From Sva-07 sp963698565 (lineage in GTDB: Bacteria; Actinomycetota; Acidimicrobiia; Acidimicrobiales; Ilumatobacteraceae): 64,000 nt of DNA. The stretch spans positions 1 through 64,000 of the forward strand of contig CAVORH010000049.1 in the NCBI GenBank assembly GCA_963698565.1. The letters run 5' to 3'. Shown here piece by piece: positions 42,798 through 52,752 of this stretch; the stretch's first letter is position 1, and each line of letters begins with the position of its first letter. The translations under genes and the position numbers were made by a program. The notes beneath the pieces were generated by a model that saw only the letters and a list, made by a program, of their open reading frames with translations, did no database searches and was not told where the DNA came from.

Positions 42798-44114
42798 TCA
42801 GACGCCGGCGGCGAGCGGAAGCGCCAGATTCAGGCGCTTTTCCGGGTCGTCGACGTAGCCCGGCAGGACCGCCGCCAGGTTGCCGGTGGCGAGGCGGTGC
42901 TGGAGGATGTCGGCGAGCACCGACCGGTAGTCGACGGTGACGCGGAGTGCGTTGCCGTCGATCGCCGCCGGGTCGAGACCGGGCCAGTCGCCGTAGACGC
43001 CTCCACGGATCCCGCCTCCCATCACGAACATCGTGCTCGCCCGCCCGTGGTCGACGCCCAGGCCGCCGTTCTCACGGAATGTCCGGCCGAACTCCGTCAT
43101 CACGACCACCGTGACCCGGTCCATGTCGCTCCCGAGGTCCTGGGCGAAGACCGCCAACACCTCGGCGAGGGCGGCGAGGTTCTGCGCCTGGCGCCCGTCG
43201 ACCTGGTTGCCGAAGTTGTCGTGCAGGTCCCAGCCGAAGTTGGCCTCGGTGGCGACCGCTTCGAGTCCGACGTCGGCGCGTATCAGCTCCGCCACCTCGG
43301 AGAGCACGCGGCCGACATTGCGACCACGACCGCTCGTCGGGTACACCGCACCGTTGGCCGGCGTCGACGCCGGAGCGTTGTTGACGATGTCGAGGGCGAT
43401 GAGCGCCTCGTGCGCACGCGAGTTGACGACGTTGTCCACGTCGACGGCGTGGAGGTCCTGGAGCGCCGCTCGGACCATCGCACCGCTGTTGCCGTTGTTC
43501 CGGAAACCTTCGACGCGGAACGTGTCGGTGCTGTTGAGGGTCACGGCGACCGCCGAACCCGACAGGCTGCGCTGACCGTTGGGCAGCGACACGGCTCGCA
43601 GGCCGGTCGGGCCGGGCGACACCGTGTTGTCGAGATGGCGAGCGAGCCAACCCGAACCGACGGCTCCGCGGTCGAGGCCTTCGTCCATCTTGCGCTGCAC
43701 GGCGAAGTGACTGCGGTCGCCGTTCGGGAATCCGCCGGCCGGGATCACGGCCAGGCGACCGGCGTTCCACACGTTCATCAGCGGCGACATCACGGGATGG
43801 AGACCGAAGTCCTCGCTGAGGGCGAGCAGCGACGCCGGGTCGACCGCCAAGGTCGGTCGGGCAGCGGCGAGGAACGCCGCGCCGGCTCCCTCGTTGCGCG
43901 GCCCCACCACCGACAGGCCGTCCATTCCGCCGCGGAGGAAGATGTTGACGACGACGTCACCGACCCGCGTGAGGTCGTTCGACGCGAACGCCATGCTGCC
44001 CCACCCGGGCGCGGCGACCGCGACGGTCCCGACCGCGCCGGCGCCCTTGAGGACGGCGCGACGGGAGATGCGCTTGCGCTGCACGGGAGCACAGGTTGAA
44101 CACGAGGACGACAT
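42798..44114 (-). CDS. DUF1501 protein, Tat-exported
   Basis: The 438-residue protein starts with a twin-arginine signal (RKRISRRAVLKGAGAVGTVA) and belongs to DUF1501, a sulfatase/alkaline-phosphatase-like fold (VVNIFLRGGMDGLSVVGPRN, VVVMTEFGRTFRENGG, DHGRASTMFVMGGGIRGGVY). DUF1501 and DUF1800 genes are almost always adjacent, as here, and are thought to act as a secreted pair. The usual substrate is not known. Confidence 0.92.
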   Translation of the reverse strand: MSSSCSTCAPVQRKRISRRAVLKGAGAVGTVAVAAPGWGSMAFASNDLTRVGDVVVNIFLRGGMDGLSVVGPRNEGAGAAFLAAARPTLAVDPASLLALSEDFGLHPVMSPLMNVWNAGRLAVIPAGGFPNGDRSHFAVQRKMDEGLDRGAVGSGWLARHLDNTVSPGPTGLRAVSLPNGQRSLSGSAVAVTLNSTDTFRVEGFRNNGNSGAMVRAALQDLHAVDVDNVVNSRAHEALIALDIVNNAPASTPANGAVYPTSGRGRNVGRVLSEVAELIRADVGLEAVATEANFGWDLHDNFGNQVDGRQAQNLAALAEVLAVFAQDLGSDMDRVTVVVMTEFGRTFRENGGLGVDHGRASTMFVMGGGIRGGVYGDWPGLDPAAIDGNALRVTVDYRSVLADILQHRLATGNLAAVLPGYVDDPEKRLNLALPLAAGV

Positions 44115-44128
44115 GACGACTCCTGATC

Positions 44129-46576
44129 TCAGCGGTACTGGTTCGCGGGGAAGGACAACAACAGTCCGATGACGTCGCCGAGGTTCTCGGCGAGGCGGAC
44201 GTCGGCGAGCGGGGTGTCGGTGGCGACGCCGAGGAAGCCCGTGACCGCAGCGACGTCGGTCTGGGTGATCGGAATGCCGAGGCGAGCGGCCAGCGCCCGG
44301 ATCACGAGATCGATCGTGGCCGGCATCGGATTGGGCAACAGCGCCGCCGTGTCGATCGTCAACCCGTTGAGCGTCCGGTTGCCGAACCGACCGGCGAGCT
44401 CCCAGCGGCGCAGCGTGGTCCCCGTGGTCACCCAGAAGTTCCGGTCGTCGGGGAACCCGTCGGGCGTCGGCCACTGCCACATCGACTGGCCGAGCCGATT
44501 CAGGTGATCGCTGATCGTCCGGGTCGCGGGCTGATCGCTCGTGGTCGAGAAGGCGGGATCGATCGTGGCACCCGTCGCCCGCACCATCGACACCAACAGT
44601 TCGAACGGCGTCTTCACCTTCGGGTACTGGTTGGTGATGAACTCGGTGCTGGTGAGGATGTGGCGGAGCACCGGAACGATCTCGGTGTCGTTGGCCAGGT
44701 AGACCTCCGCGGTCGAGGCGACCAGCGATGCAGGCGGTTCGTCGCCGACGAAGCGGCGAACGAGCTTGGTGGCGAGGTAGTCCGCCGTGTTCGGGAGCCG
44801 AGCCAGCCAGTTGAGGAGGTCGATGCCGTCCTGCTCGCCTTCCGCTCCGGAGCGGCCGGGCGTGGAGAACGTGCTCGTCGAACCGTCCGGCAGCGTGATC
44901 GTGACCTCGCACGGCCCCGTGAAGTGCCGGGTCGGCTGGTATTCGAAGCGCAGCCCGTCGGTGCCGAGGCGACCGGCGAGGCCCCACCCGGTGAAGATGC
45001 GCGCCACCTGCTCGACGTCGGCCTCGTCGTAGCCGTTGGAGGCGCCCATCGTGTGGAGCTCCATCACCTCGCGGGCGTAGTTCTGGTTCGGACTGTTGCC
45101 CGTGGAGCGGTAGTTGTCGAGGTACAGCTGCATGCTGACGCTGCGGGCGTTGGCCAACAGCAGGTCCGAGAAGCGTCCGAGTGCGTGGACACGGAAGACG
45201 TCGCGATCATCGGATGCTGCGGCGTAGCGGACGTTCTTGTCGTCCTCACCCGTGTAGACGCTGAAGTGGTTGGTCCAGAACTCGACCATCCGCTCGGCGA
45301 GCTGGCCGCGGTGGCTGGCGGCGCGGATGACGGCGGCATGACGCAGCTCCTTCGCGGGCCGCGAGCTGTCCTGGCCTCTGTAGGCCTGGTACCGGGTCTC
45401 GATGTCGGCTCTGAGCGTGGAAGCGCCGGTGAGCACACCCGTCACTCCTGCGGCGGGGGTACGGAGCTGCTGTTCGAGGAAGGCGGCTCCGCCGAGGGCT
45501 GCGACCTGGGCGATGGCTTCGGGTGTCGGGCCGTACACCACCTTGCTGAGGAGCTGCACCTGGTGCATGGCGTCGAGTTCGGCCGCAACCGGGCTCAGCG
45601 GTGGTGGTGGCGGCGGCGGCGGCGGTGGAGGCGGAGGCGGTGGCGTGACCACCGGGTCACGTGCGGGTGGGACGCCAGGGGTCGCGGGAGCGGTGGGGGA
45701 CGGAGCGGAGGGGGACGGAGCAGCCGGAGCGGAGGGAGACGGTGCAACCGGAGCGGAGGGAGACGGTGCAACCGGAGCGGAGGGAGGAGCCGGTGGCGGA
45801 GCGGCAGCGGGGCTGGTCGGTGACACCGCAGGGTTGCTCGTCGCGGATCCGGAGGGCGTCGATGCGCCTGCACCCGGGGCAGGCGCAGCACCGCCGCCGC
45901 TCGGCGGTGCGACGGCGGTGGCCTCGGTGCCGGCCGGGGTCGGGGCGGTCGGTTCGACGGCGATGGCGACTCGAGGTGTCGGTGCGGCACCCTCGACGGC
46001 CCGGGGCGACACGGTGGTGCTCGACGCCGACCCGCCCGAGGCGGTCGGGGCGGTCGGGGCGGTCGGGGCAGCTCCGGGCGCCGACTGCGACGGCGTCAGC
46101 TTCGGATCGGGTACCGCTGCGTCCGATCGCGACTTGACCGCTTCGTCGACCGCGCCGTCCGCACATCCGGAAACGAGCACGGCGAGGCCGACCGTGGATC
46201 CTGCGATCGCTGCGAGCATGCCGCGACGGCCGAGCGCGAACTGCTCGCCATGACCAACCGTCCGCCCGATTGCAGCGACCGGCGCCTCATGGGCGGGCGC
46301 GGACGTCCGTGGCGCCGGGAAGGGCTGCGCCAACCGCGGCACTGCGACCGACGGCGCCGTGAGCGGACCGACACGAGGGACCGCACTCGTTGCGATGCCT
46401 GGAGCCGGCCACGGTGCGGGCAGGGCACGAGGCGAGCCGACCGGGAGGTCATGGATGCCGCTGTCGTGTTCGAGCACTTGGCCGTTCACAGATTCCGCCT
46501 TTGAGGTGTTCGGTTCGTCGGGGCCGCCCCGAGCACCGTAAACCTCGTCGACCACCCAGAGCAATGGGTTGGGCAC
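44129..46576 (-). CDS. DUF1800 protein with proline-rich linker
   Basis: The 815-residue protein has a presumed export region around residue 120 (GRRGMLAAIAGSTVGLAVLV followed by SGC), a long Ala/Pro/Ser linker (about 130-340) with tandem repeats, and a C-terminal DUF1800 domain (LLSKVVYGPTPEAIAQVAAL, HFSVYTGEDDKNVRYAA, NYAREVMELHTMGASNGYDE). It is upstream of and probably co-transcribed with the DUF1501 gene. GTG 46576 is the first start, but the 115 residues before the export region are low complexity and the real start may be internal. Confidence 0.85.
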   Translation of the reverse strand: MPNPLLWVVDEVYGARGGPDEPNTSKAESVNGQVLEHDSGIHDLPVGSPRALPAPWPAPGIATSAVPRVGPLTAPSVAVPRLAQPFPAPRTSAPAHEAPVAAIGRTVGHGEQFALGRRGMLAAIAGSTVGLAVLVSGCADGAVDEAVKSRSDAAVPDPKLTPSQSAPGAAPTAPTAPTASGGSASSTTVSPRAVEGAAPTPRVAIAVEPTAPTPAGTEATAVAPPSGGGAAPAPGAGASTPSGSATSNPAVSPTSPAAAPPPAPPSAPVAPSPSAPVAPSPSAPAAPSPSAPSPTAPATPGVPPARDPVVTPPPPPPPPPPPPPPPLSPVAAELDAMHQVQLLSKVVYGPTPEAIAQVAALGGAAFLEQQLRTPAAGVTGVLTGASTLRADIETRYQAYRGQDSSRPAKELRHAAVIRAASHRGQLAERMVEFWTNHFSVYTGEDDKNVRYAAASDDRDVFRVHALGRFSDLLLANARSVSMQLYLDNYRSTGNSPNQNYAREVMELHTMGASNGYDEADVEQVARIFTGWGLAGRLGTDGLRFEYQPTRHFTGPCEVTITLPDGSTSTFSTPGRSGAEGEQDGIDLLNWLARLPNTADYLATKLVRRFVGDEPPASLVASTAEVYLANDTEIVPVLRHILTSTEFITNQYPKVKTPFELLVSMVRATGATIDPAFSTTSDQPATRTISDHLNRLGQSMWQWPTPDGFPDDRNFWVTTGTTLRRWELAGRFGNRTLNGLTIDTAALLPNPMPATIDLVIRALAARLGIPITQTDVAAVTGFLGVATDTPLADVRLAENLGDVIGLLLSFPANQYR
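45693..45790 (-). repeat. 24-base tandem repeats in the DUF1800 linker
   Basis: A unit of 24 bases (GCAACCGGAGCGGAGGGAGA plus CGGT) recurs about three times with partial copies on either side. It encodes APVAPSPS-type repeats in frame, as expected for slippage-prone linkers. Confidence 0.7.
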
Positions 46577-46710
46577 TCAAAGTGGTCAAGAGTTGATCAA
46601 CATCGCATCGACCGCGGGGTGTCCGAGGTCGTCGATCAGCGACCGGCGAGCACGAGTCGGCGGAGCGCACGAATCGGCGGAGCGCACGAGTCGAGCGGCC
46701 CGCGCCTAAC

Positions 46711-47346
46711 GTGCAGGCCGTGCAGCGGCGGCCCTTCCTGATCGGTATCGCCGGCGGCAGCAGCTCCGGCAAGACCACGGTCACCGAGCGACTCGCGGCG
46801 CTCACCGGCGACGAGCACCTCTCGCTGATCGAGCTCGACTCCTACTACCTCGACCTCGGTGACGCCCCGATCGAGGAGCGGCGCGCGGTCAACTACGACC
46901 ATCCCGACGCCTTCGACTGGGCGCTGCTCAACGATCACCTCGCCGCCCTCGCCAATGGCGCATCGGTGCCCGTCCCGGTCTACGACTACACGCAGCACAA
47001 CCGCAGCGATCGGGTCCGCATCGTCGAGCCGGCTCGCATCATCGTCGTCGACGGGATCCTGGTCTTCTGGGACCGCGCCCTGCGCGAGCGTTTCGACCTG
47101 AAGATCTTCGTCGACACCGCCGCCGACATCCGCCTGATCCGCCGGTTGCGGCGCGATGTCGCCGAACGAGGCCGTACGCCCGAGTTCGTCATCGAGCAGT
47201 ACCTCAGCACGGTCCGCCCGGCACACGAACGATTCATCGAACCGAGCAAGCGTCACGCTGACGTGATCATCCCCGAGGGCGGGCTCAATCGCCCGGCGCT
47301 CGAGGTGCTGCTCGCTCGCGTCCGCGAGATCACACTCGACGACTGA
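46711..47346 (+). CDS. udk: Uridine kinase
   Basis: The 211-residue P-loop kinase has Walker A GIAGGSSSGKTT, ELDSYYLDLGD for substrate binding, and VDGILVFWDRALRERFDLKI with the second acidic motif. Uridine kinase phosphorylates uridine and cytidine in pyrimidine salvage; phosphoribulokinase-like proteins share the fold but differ in length. GTG 46711 or GTG 46720 can start it. Its last 17 bases overlap the convergent lysozyme-like gene. Confidence 0.9.
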   Translation: MQAVQRRPFLIGIAGGSSSGKTTVTERLAALTGDEHLSLIELDSYYLDLGDAPIEERRAVNYDHPDAFDWALLNDHLAALANGASVPVPVYDYTQHNRSDRVRIVEPARIIVVDGILVFWDRALRERFDLKIFVDTAADIRLIRRLRRDVAERGRTPEFVIEQYLSTVRPAHERFIEPSKRHADVIIPEGGLNRPALEVLLARVREITLDD

Positions 47347-48280
47347 CCGCTCGACCGGATGGACACGCTCTGGGGATGGCCGACGACGCAGCACCGTTGA
47401 CCTGCCCCATCTCGAACGAGGCCGAGCAGGGCGGCATCGTGGGCTTGCCCAACTCGGCCAGGTGCGAGTCGACCCGATCGCGGCGGCACAGCAGACCGAA
47501 CGTGCGAACGGCAGTGTCGGTCGCCGGACCGTAGACCCCGTCGACGACGAGGTCGGCACCCATCGCGTTGAGCGCCGACTGCAGATGGGCGACCGCCGGC
47601 GTCCGGATCCATCTCGTCTTCCACTCGCCCACGGATTCGGTCGGCCCGCGAGCCACCAGCGCAGGGAGACGCGCCGTGACCGACGCGTCATCGCGCTGAC
47701 CGCTCGCGACGATGCGGACACGATGGCGCCCCGGCCCGCCGCGATCGGCAGCGGACACCCTGATCCCGGCCGACGACCGCACCTCCCCACCCGCGTCGCG
47801 CCAGCGATCCCGCGCCGGGTCGTCGAAACGCACATGCCGTTCCCAGAACTCGTCGGGGGCGAACACACCGACACGGCGATCGAGCAGCTCGTCGGCGCGG
47901 CGCAGGAACGATGCGACGTACCGGCCGAGATCGAACGGGTCGAAACCGTCGGATGACGAGATGTCTGCCCAGTGCCCATGAACGAACGGCCACGGCGCGG
48001 CGCCGCGGACCGCCATCGCCCACAGCTCCGCCTGATGATGTGCGGACGTGTGCGATGGATAGAGATGCCAGTAGGAGGCGACGTCGAGCCCGCTCGTCGT
48101 CGCAGCGCGGACGTGCTCGATCCACCGGGCGTCCTGGCGCGTCCCCCGGCCTGCGCGAACGACCACGATCCGACACCCTTGTGCAGCGACTGCGTCGAAG
48201 TCGATGCAGTGGTGCTCGCACACATCGATCCCCTCGACCCAGGTGCCGTCGTCAGGTTCCACGGTCCCAGCTTCGAGCAT
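47330..48280 (-). CDS. GH25-like lysozyme with peptidoglycan-binding domain
   Basis: The 316-residue product has a GH25-type barrel start (WVEGIDVCEHHCIDFDAVAA, RIVVVRAGRGTRQDARWIEH, DVASYWHLYPS) and a C-terminal PG_binding_1-like segment (HLQSALNAMGADLVVDGVYG). The catalytic Asp-x-Glu of GH25 is not obvious (the region reads HGHWADISSSDGF), so activity is uncertain. I see no signal peptide after ATG 48280, so export, if any, is by another route. The gene ends inside the uridine kinase gene (convergent overlap). Confidence 0.75.
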   Translation of the reverse strand: MLEAGTVEPDDGTWVEGIDVCEHHCIDFDAVAAQGCRIVVVRAGRGTRQDARWIEHVRAATTSGLDVASYWHLYPSHTSAHHQAELWAMAVRGAAPWPFVHGHWADISSSDGFDPFDLGRYVASFLRRADELLDRRVGVFAPDEFWERHVRFDDPARDRWRDAGGEVRSSAGIRVSAADRGGPGRHRVRIVASGQRDDASVTARLPALVARGPTESVGEWKTRWIRTPAVAHLQSALNAMGADLVVDGVYGPATDTAVRTFGLLCRRDRVDSHLAELGKPTMPPCSASFEMGQVNGAASSAIPRACPSGRAVSRRV

Positions 48281-48330
48281 CCAGCCCGCCCGGTCGATGG
48301 CGTGCGAGCGACCGGTCCCGAACCTCGAGG

Positions 48331-51300
48331 TCAGCTCGAACTGTCGCCGAGGCCATCGAGTGCACGCTGGCACCGATCGACCCACGGGGTGGCCCCATGG
48401 GCACGGGCAGCGGCCTGCGCGGCGGTGAGCAGCGCCGCCGCCTGCTCGACCTGTCCGACCGACGCTCGAGCCATGCCGAGGACCCGGTCGATCGGTCCGA
48501 GACAGACGAGTTCGCTCGCGGCCATCGCCCACTGGCCCGAGTACCGGGTCAGCACGGCCTGGTAGCGACGAGTCGACCCGGCATCTCCCACCAGCACCGA
48601 GGTCTCCAGTGCCGCGGTCGTGGTGGCCAGCCACAACCAGTTCCTCGGCCACGGAGCCCAGTCCTGCAGGACCGAGAGCAGCCGCCGCGCATCGTCCATC
48701 TGGCCCGCCTCAGCGTGCACCAACGCGAACGCTCCGAGCAGCATCGGGTTCGAGTCGACGAGGTCGGCGAGCTGGCTCTCGAGTCTCGACAGCGCCGCCT
48801 GCTGGCCACGGTTGCGCCCGACGCTGTAGGCGACCGCCATCTGACCCAGCACGAGATTGTGTCGGTTCGACATCGCGACGGCATCGTGGGCGAGGCGCTC
48901 CGCAGTGTCGTCGTGGCCGAGCGTGGCGTGGATCATCGCCTGGCCCATCATCACCCTGCTGAGCAGGAAGGTCGTGCCCGCCTCGTCGGCGACCACCGCC
49001 GCCCGATCCGCATCCTCCAGCGCTCCGGTGAGCGAACCCAGTTGCATACGTGCGGCCCATCGATGGTTGAGCGCCTCGATCAGGACACCCGTCCACCGCG
49101 AGTGGCCCCCGACGGCGAGTTCGCGTGCTGCCTCCTCGATGTGCCGCGTGGTGAGTTCCTCCCGTGCCTGCGCGTCGTCGGGGCTCCAGCACGCCCGCGC
49201 CACTTCGGTCTCGACGGTCGCACGGTCGACCGGCTCCATCAGGTCGACGTCGACGAGTCCGAGCCGGGCCATCGCCGATCGGTCCTCGTGACGGACCGTG
49301 ATCGGAAGCAGCCGCGACTGGCGGATGTGCAACATCGCCGGCAGGACTGCCGGTTCGGGCGGACAGACCGCGCTGGCGCGCTCGAGCAGGCCCAGGAGTT
49401 CCGGATCGTCGAGGCCGTGACGACGGCTGAGCGACGCCACCAGTGCGGCCTCCGCGAGGATGACCGGGTCGCCGGCGGCGTCGGCGAGTTCGGCCGCTCG
49501 GTACAGCTCGACGGTCCCCTCGGCACTGCGCGAGGCGACGAAGTCGGCTCGACCATGGGCGAGTCGAAGACGTGCTTCGATCCGGTCACGCTCGCTCGAC
49601 GCCGGCGCGCCCGCCAGCACCTCCAGAGCTCGGTCGAGGATCGTGATCGCCTGCTCGTGCGCGAGACGATCGGTGGTGAGCGTGCCCACCTCCGCGGCAA
49701 CCTCGCCCGCGTGCAGCGGGTCGCCCAGACGATCGGCGGCGAACCAGTGGTGCATCGCCGCTTCGAGACGTTCGTGATCGTCGCCGTCCTCCTCGATTCG
49801 CCGAGCGATCGCCGCGTGCAACAACGCCTGCCGGGTCGGCGAGAGGCTCGCCTCCAAGGTCGACCGCACGATCGCGTGGACGAATCGGAACTCCCCCGGA
49901 TGGTCGCCGTCGACCAACAGCCCGGCCGTACTCGCCGCGTCGAGGCTCGTGAGCGCTTCGAGCGGGCTGACCCCCAGCACGTCGGCGAGGAGCACGACCT
50001 CGAAGCTGCGGCCGATCACGGCCGCCGAGGCGAGGGTGTCGCGTGCGTGGTCACCGAGATGATCCACCCGTTCGAGGATCCACTCCCGCACACCGACCGG
50101 CAGGCTCGTCCCATCGAGCCAGCCAGCACCCACGTCGCCGAGATGTCCGAGGAGCTGGACGGCGAAGAACGGGTTGCCGGCACTGAGTGCGTGGACTCCG
50201 TCGATGGTCTCGGCGCTGGCCTGCAGCCCGGAGGCGTCGGCCAGTTCGACGATGTCGTCGCGCTCGAGCGGACCGAGGGTCGCCATCGTCGCGCCCGGAC
50301 GCTGCGTGAACTCGTCGAGTACGCCTCGACTCGTACCCGGGCGGCAACCGGCCAACACGGCCAACGACCCGCCGAGGTCGTCGAGAAGTTGCGCCAGCAG
50401 CGCGAGCGACGATCCGTCGATCCACTGCACATCGTCGAGTACCAGCGTCACCGGTCGCTCGAACGATCCCAGCGCCGCCGTGATCCGGCCGAAGAACCGT
50501 CGGCGATCGACCCAACCCTCCTCGTCGCGTTCGAGATGGCCCGCCTCGAACGGGAAGAGCTCGGATCCCAGGGCGTCGAGGAACGGCTCGAACGCTCCGC
50601 CCGACTCGGTACACCTGCCGACGAGGACGAGGTCACCCGAGTCGGCCCGGCGTCCGGCGAGTTCGGCCAGCAGCCGGGTCTTGCCGATCCCCGCCTCACC
50701 GACGACGACGAAGAGTGGCGCCACGCCCGACACCCGGCCTCTGGCGATGGTTGCCACGCCCGCTCGCAGTTCACGCACACGCCCCGCGAGAACACGCGCC
50801 CGGCGAGTCGACAGCCAGCCGGCGGCCTGGTCGTCCAGGTCCTGCACCATTGCGTCGTCGAGGTTCGAGGAGGAAGCGGACCGCCGCACCCGGACGCAGC
50901 GATCCCCCACCGCGTCGAACTGCAGATCGTCGGCCGAACCGAGCAGCATCCGGACCGGCGGCGAGCACACCACCGAGTTCGCCGGGGTCCAGCGGATGAG
51001 TGCAGTCGTCTCGTCCGCCAGTTGCTGCACCGTCGCTCCGTGCCATCCTCCGAGATCGCCTGCGTGGAGCGCCACCCGCCATCCGTCCTCGGCGGTGAGG
51101 TCGAGGGCCGCGGCAGCGGCATCTCTCGCGCGCGGAAACGCAACAGCGCTGCACGACGGCGGCAGCGACGCCGCGGCGACATGACGTCCACCCGCTCGTT
51201 CGAGTTCGCCGAGCGCCCCTGCGAGCGTCGCCGGGTTGGATGCCTGCACGACCGCGAGCGTGATCGTGCCGACCGGGATGTCCATCTCGGCGGCATCGCG

Positions 51301-52062
51301 GAGCCGACGTGCGAACTCCGAGGCCTGCCACGGTCTGCCGAGCGGATCCCACGTGAGCCCGCGCCGCAAGACTCGCTCCAGCCGAACCAGGTCTCCGAGT
51401 GCCTCGGGCCAGGCGGTTCCCAACTTCGGCACGATTCCGGTGAGCAGGTACACGGTCAGCGCGGCGAGCGAATAGACGTCGGCGGCAGGGCTCAAGGCTT
51501 CCCCCGCGAGCACCTCCGGCGCCGAGAAGCCGGGGGTGCCGAGACGTTCACGATCGTCCCCGACGCGCATCGCTGCGCCGAAGTCGACGAGCACGGCGCG
51601 ACCGTCGGCCGTGACGATCACGTTCTCCGGTTTGACGTCGCCGTGGACGACGGCGGGCTGGTGGCGGTGAAGATGGTCGAGCGTCTCGGCGAGCTGATCG
51701 ATCAACCCGAGAACGGTCGGGAGTGGGAGGCCGGCTGCATCCTGGGCATCGACGATCGCACGGAGATCATTGCCGACCACGTGATCGCTGATCATGTAGT
51801 AGCGACCGGCCTCGACGAGGTCACTGCGAACCGTCGGCAGCCCGCCGTGAGCGACGATGCGCATCAGCATCCCCGCCTCGCGTCGGAGCCGCGCGAGGTC
51901 GTCGTCGTCGACGACACGACGGGTCTTCACGACGACGTCGAGGTCCAACTCGAGATCGCGGGCCAAGTGAACTTCGGCTTCCCCACCCGTTGCGAGCAGC
52001 TCCCGGATCTGGAATCGGCCACCGACCAGTTCGGGCACCGTCGTGACGTCCGCTGTCGTCAT
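48331..52062 (-). CDS. Ser/Thr kinase-cyclase-like-STAND-TPR signalling protein
   Basis: A 1243-residue protein with four parts. Residues 10-270 are a Ser/Thr kinase: glycine loop LLATGGEAEVHLARD, VVVKTRR lysine, catalytic loop VVHGDVKPENVIV (HGD instead of HRD, catalytic Asp present), DFG and SAPEV. Residues about 275-420 look like a degenerate class III cyclase domain without metal aspartates. A STAND ATPase follows with Walker A VVGEAGIGKTRLLAEL (around 455) and Walker B VTLVLDDVQWID, and the last 400 residues are TPR-like. The FHA-HTH gene upstream overlaps by four bases. This matches large actinobacterial PknK-type regulators, which phosphorylate partner regulators. Confidence 0.88.
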   Translation of the reverse strand: MTTADVTTVPELVGGRFQIRELLATGGEAEVHLARDLELDLDVVVKTRRVVDDDDLARLRREAGMLMRIVAHGGLPTVRSDLVEAGRYYMISDHVVGNDLRAIVDAQDAAGLPLPTVLGLIDQLAETLDHLHRHQPAVVHGDVKPENVIVTADGRAVLVDFGAAMRVGDDRERLGTPGFSAPEVLAGEALSPAADVYSLAALTVYLLTGIVPKLGTAWPEALGDLVRLERVLRRGLTWDPLGRPWQASEFARRLRDAAEMDIPVGTITLAVVQASNPATLAGALGELERAGGRHVAAASLPPSCSAVAFPRARDAAAAALDLTAEDGWRVALHAGDLGGWHGATVQQLADETTALIRWTPANSVVCSPPVRMLLGSADDLQFDAVGDRCVRVRRSASSSNLDDAMVQDLDDQAAGWLSTRRARVLAGRVRELRAGVATIARGRVSGVAPLFVVVGEAGIGKTRLLAELAGRRADSGDLVLVGRCTESGGAFEPFLDALGSELFPFEAGHLERDEEGWVDRRRFFGRITAALGSFERPVTLVLDDVQWIDGSSLALLAQLLDDLGGSLAVLAGCRPGTSRGVLDEFTQRPGATMATLGPLERDDIVELADASGLQASAETIDGVHALSAGNPFFAVQLLGHLGDVGAGWLDGTSLPVGVREWILERVDHLGDHARDTLASAAVIGRSFEVVLLADVLGVSPLEALTSLDAASTAGLLVDGDHPGEFRFVHAIVRSTLEASLSPTRQALLHAAIARRIEEDGDDHERLEAAMHHWFAADRLGDPLHAGEVAAEVGTLTTDRLAHEQAITILDRALEVLAGAPASSERDRIEARLRLAHGRADFVASRSAEGTVELYRAAELADAAGDPVILAEAALVASLSRRHGLDDPELLGLLERASAVCPPEPAVLPAMLHIRQSRLLPITVRHEDRSAMARLGLVDVDLMEPVDRATVETEVARACWSPDDAQAREELTTRHIEEAARELAVGGHSRWTGVLIEALNHRWAARMQLGSLTGALEDADRAAVVADEAGTTFLLSRVMMGQAMIHATLGHDDTAERLAHDAVAMSNRHNLVLGQMAVAYSVGRNRGQQAALSRLESQLADLVDSNPMLLGAFALVHAEAGQMDDARRLLSVLQDWAPWPRNWLWLATTTAALETSVLVGDAGSTRRYQAVLTRYSGQWAMAASELVCLGPIDRVLGMARASVGQVEQAAALLTAAQAAARAHGATPWVDRCQRALDGLGDSSS

Positions 52063-52712
52063 GGCCCGCCCCGCAACGACTGCAGATCGGCGAGCCGAAC
52101 CGCACCGCATCCGAGTGCCTCGTTGGCCAGCCGAACCCGTCGATCGGCACCCTCCTCGACGTCGAACTTCAGATACAGCCGGCCGAGCTGCTGCTTGACG
52201 GCGCTCTCGGTGACGCACAGCTCCGACGCGATGGCCGACACCGTTGCAGGCGGAGTGAACACGTCGCCGTCGAGTACGGGCGAGCACAAGCACAACAGGA
52301 CCCGCCGTTCCCCCGGGGTCAGCTCCGGTCGGCTCCGCGCGGTCTGGGTGCGAGAACGGTCGTCGAGCGGACCGCCCACCGAGTGGAAGACGATCGTCGT
52401 GCGTTCACCGAGTCGGAGTTCCTCGCCGGGGACCAGCAGGTGGACCGATCCGGAGCTGAGGCGATCGCCGCCGACGAACAACCCGTTGGTCGATGAAGTC
52501 GCCTGGACACACCAGCCGGCCGACCGAGGCACCAGCACAGCGTGCAGGCGCGACACCGTCGGATCGCCACGCAGGGCGAGGTGGCCGTCGACCGCCGGCT
52601 GCCCGACGTCGCGCCCCACCGACAGTTCGCCGTCGAGTTCGACCGTCAGCGGCGCGTGGCCGGGTTGGTGGACGACGAGCCACGATGTCGGAGATCCGGC
52701 TGCGTCGCTCAT
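52059..52712 (-). CDS. FHA-domain regulator with C-terminal winged helix
   Basis: The 217-residue protein has an FHA domain (residues 20-110: LSVGRDVGQPAVDG, the SRLHA core and SSTNGLFVGG), which binds phosphothreonine. The C-terminal 85 residues form a DNA-binding-type domain (LTPGERRVLLCLCSPVLDGD and VSAIASELCVTESAVKQQLG). It ends inside the start of the kinase-STAND gene (ATGA), so the two are co-translated. The natural inference is that the kinase phosphorylates a Thr that this FHA module reads, linking phosphorylation to transcription. Confidence 0.85.
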   Translation of the reverse strand: MSDAAGSPTSWLVVHQPGHAPLTVELDGELSVGRDVGQPAVDGHLALRGDPTVSRLHAVLVPRSAGWCVQATSSTNGLFVGGDRLSSGSVHLLVPGEELRLGERTTIVFHSVGGPLDDRSRTQTARSRPELTPGERRVLLCLCSPVLDGDVFTPPATVSAIASELCVTESAVKQQLGRLYLKFDVEEGADRRVRLANEALGCGAVRLADLQSLRGGP

Positions 52713-52752
52713 CCGTGCAGTCTCACCGGTGTCCTGACCTGGGCGCCATGTC

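Noticed and set aside
45600..45800. Repeat-rich stretch as a possible array or origin
   Set aside because: It encodes the Ala/Pro/Ser linker of the DUF1800 protein in frame; no DnaA-box-like sites were seen.
47911..52737. Very long plus-strand open frame opposite the kinase-STAND and FHA genes
   Set aside because: It is the antisense shadow of high-GC coding sequence. Its translation is Arg/His-rich with no domain, while the minus-strand frames show kinase, STAND and FHA motifs.
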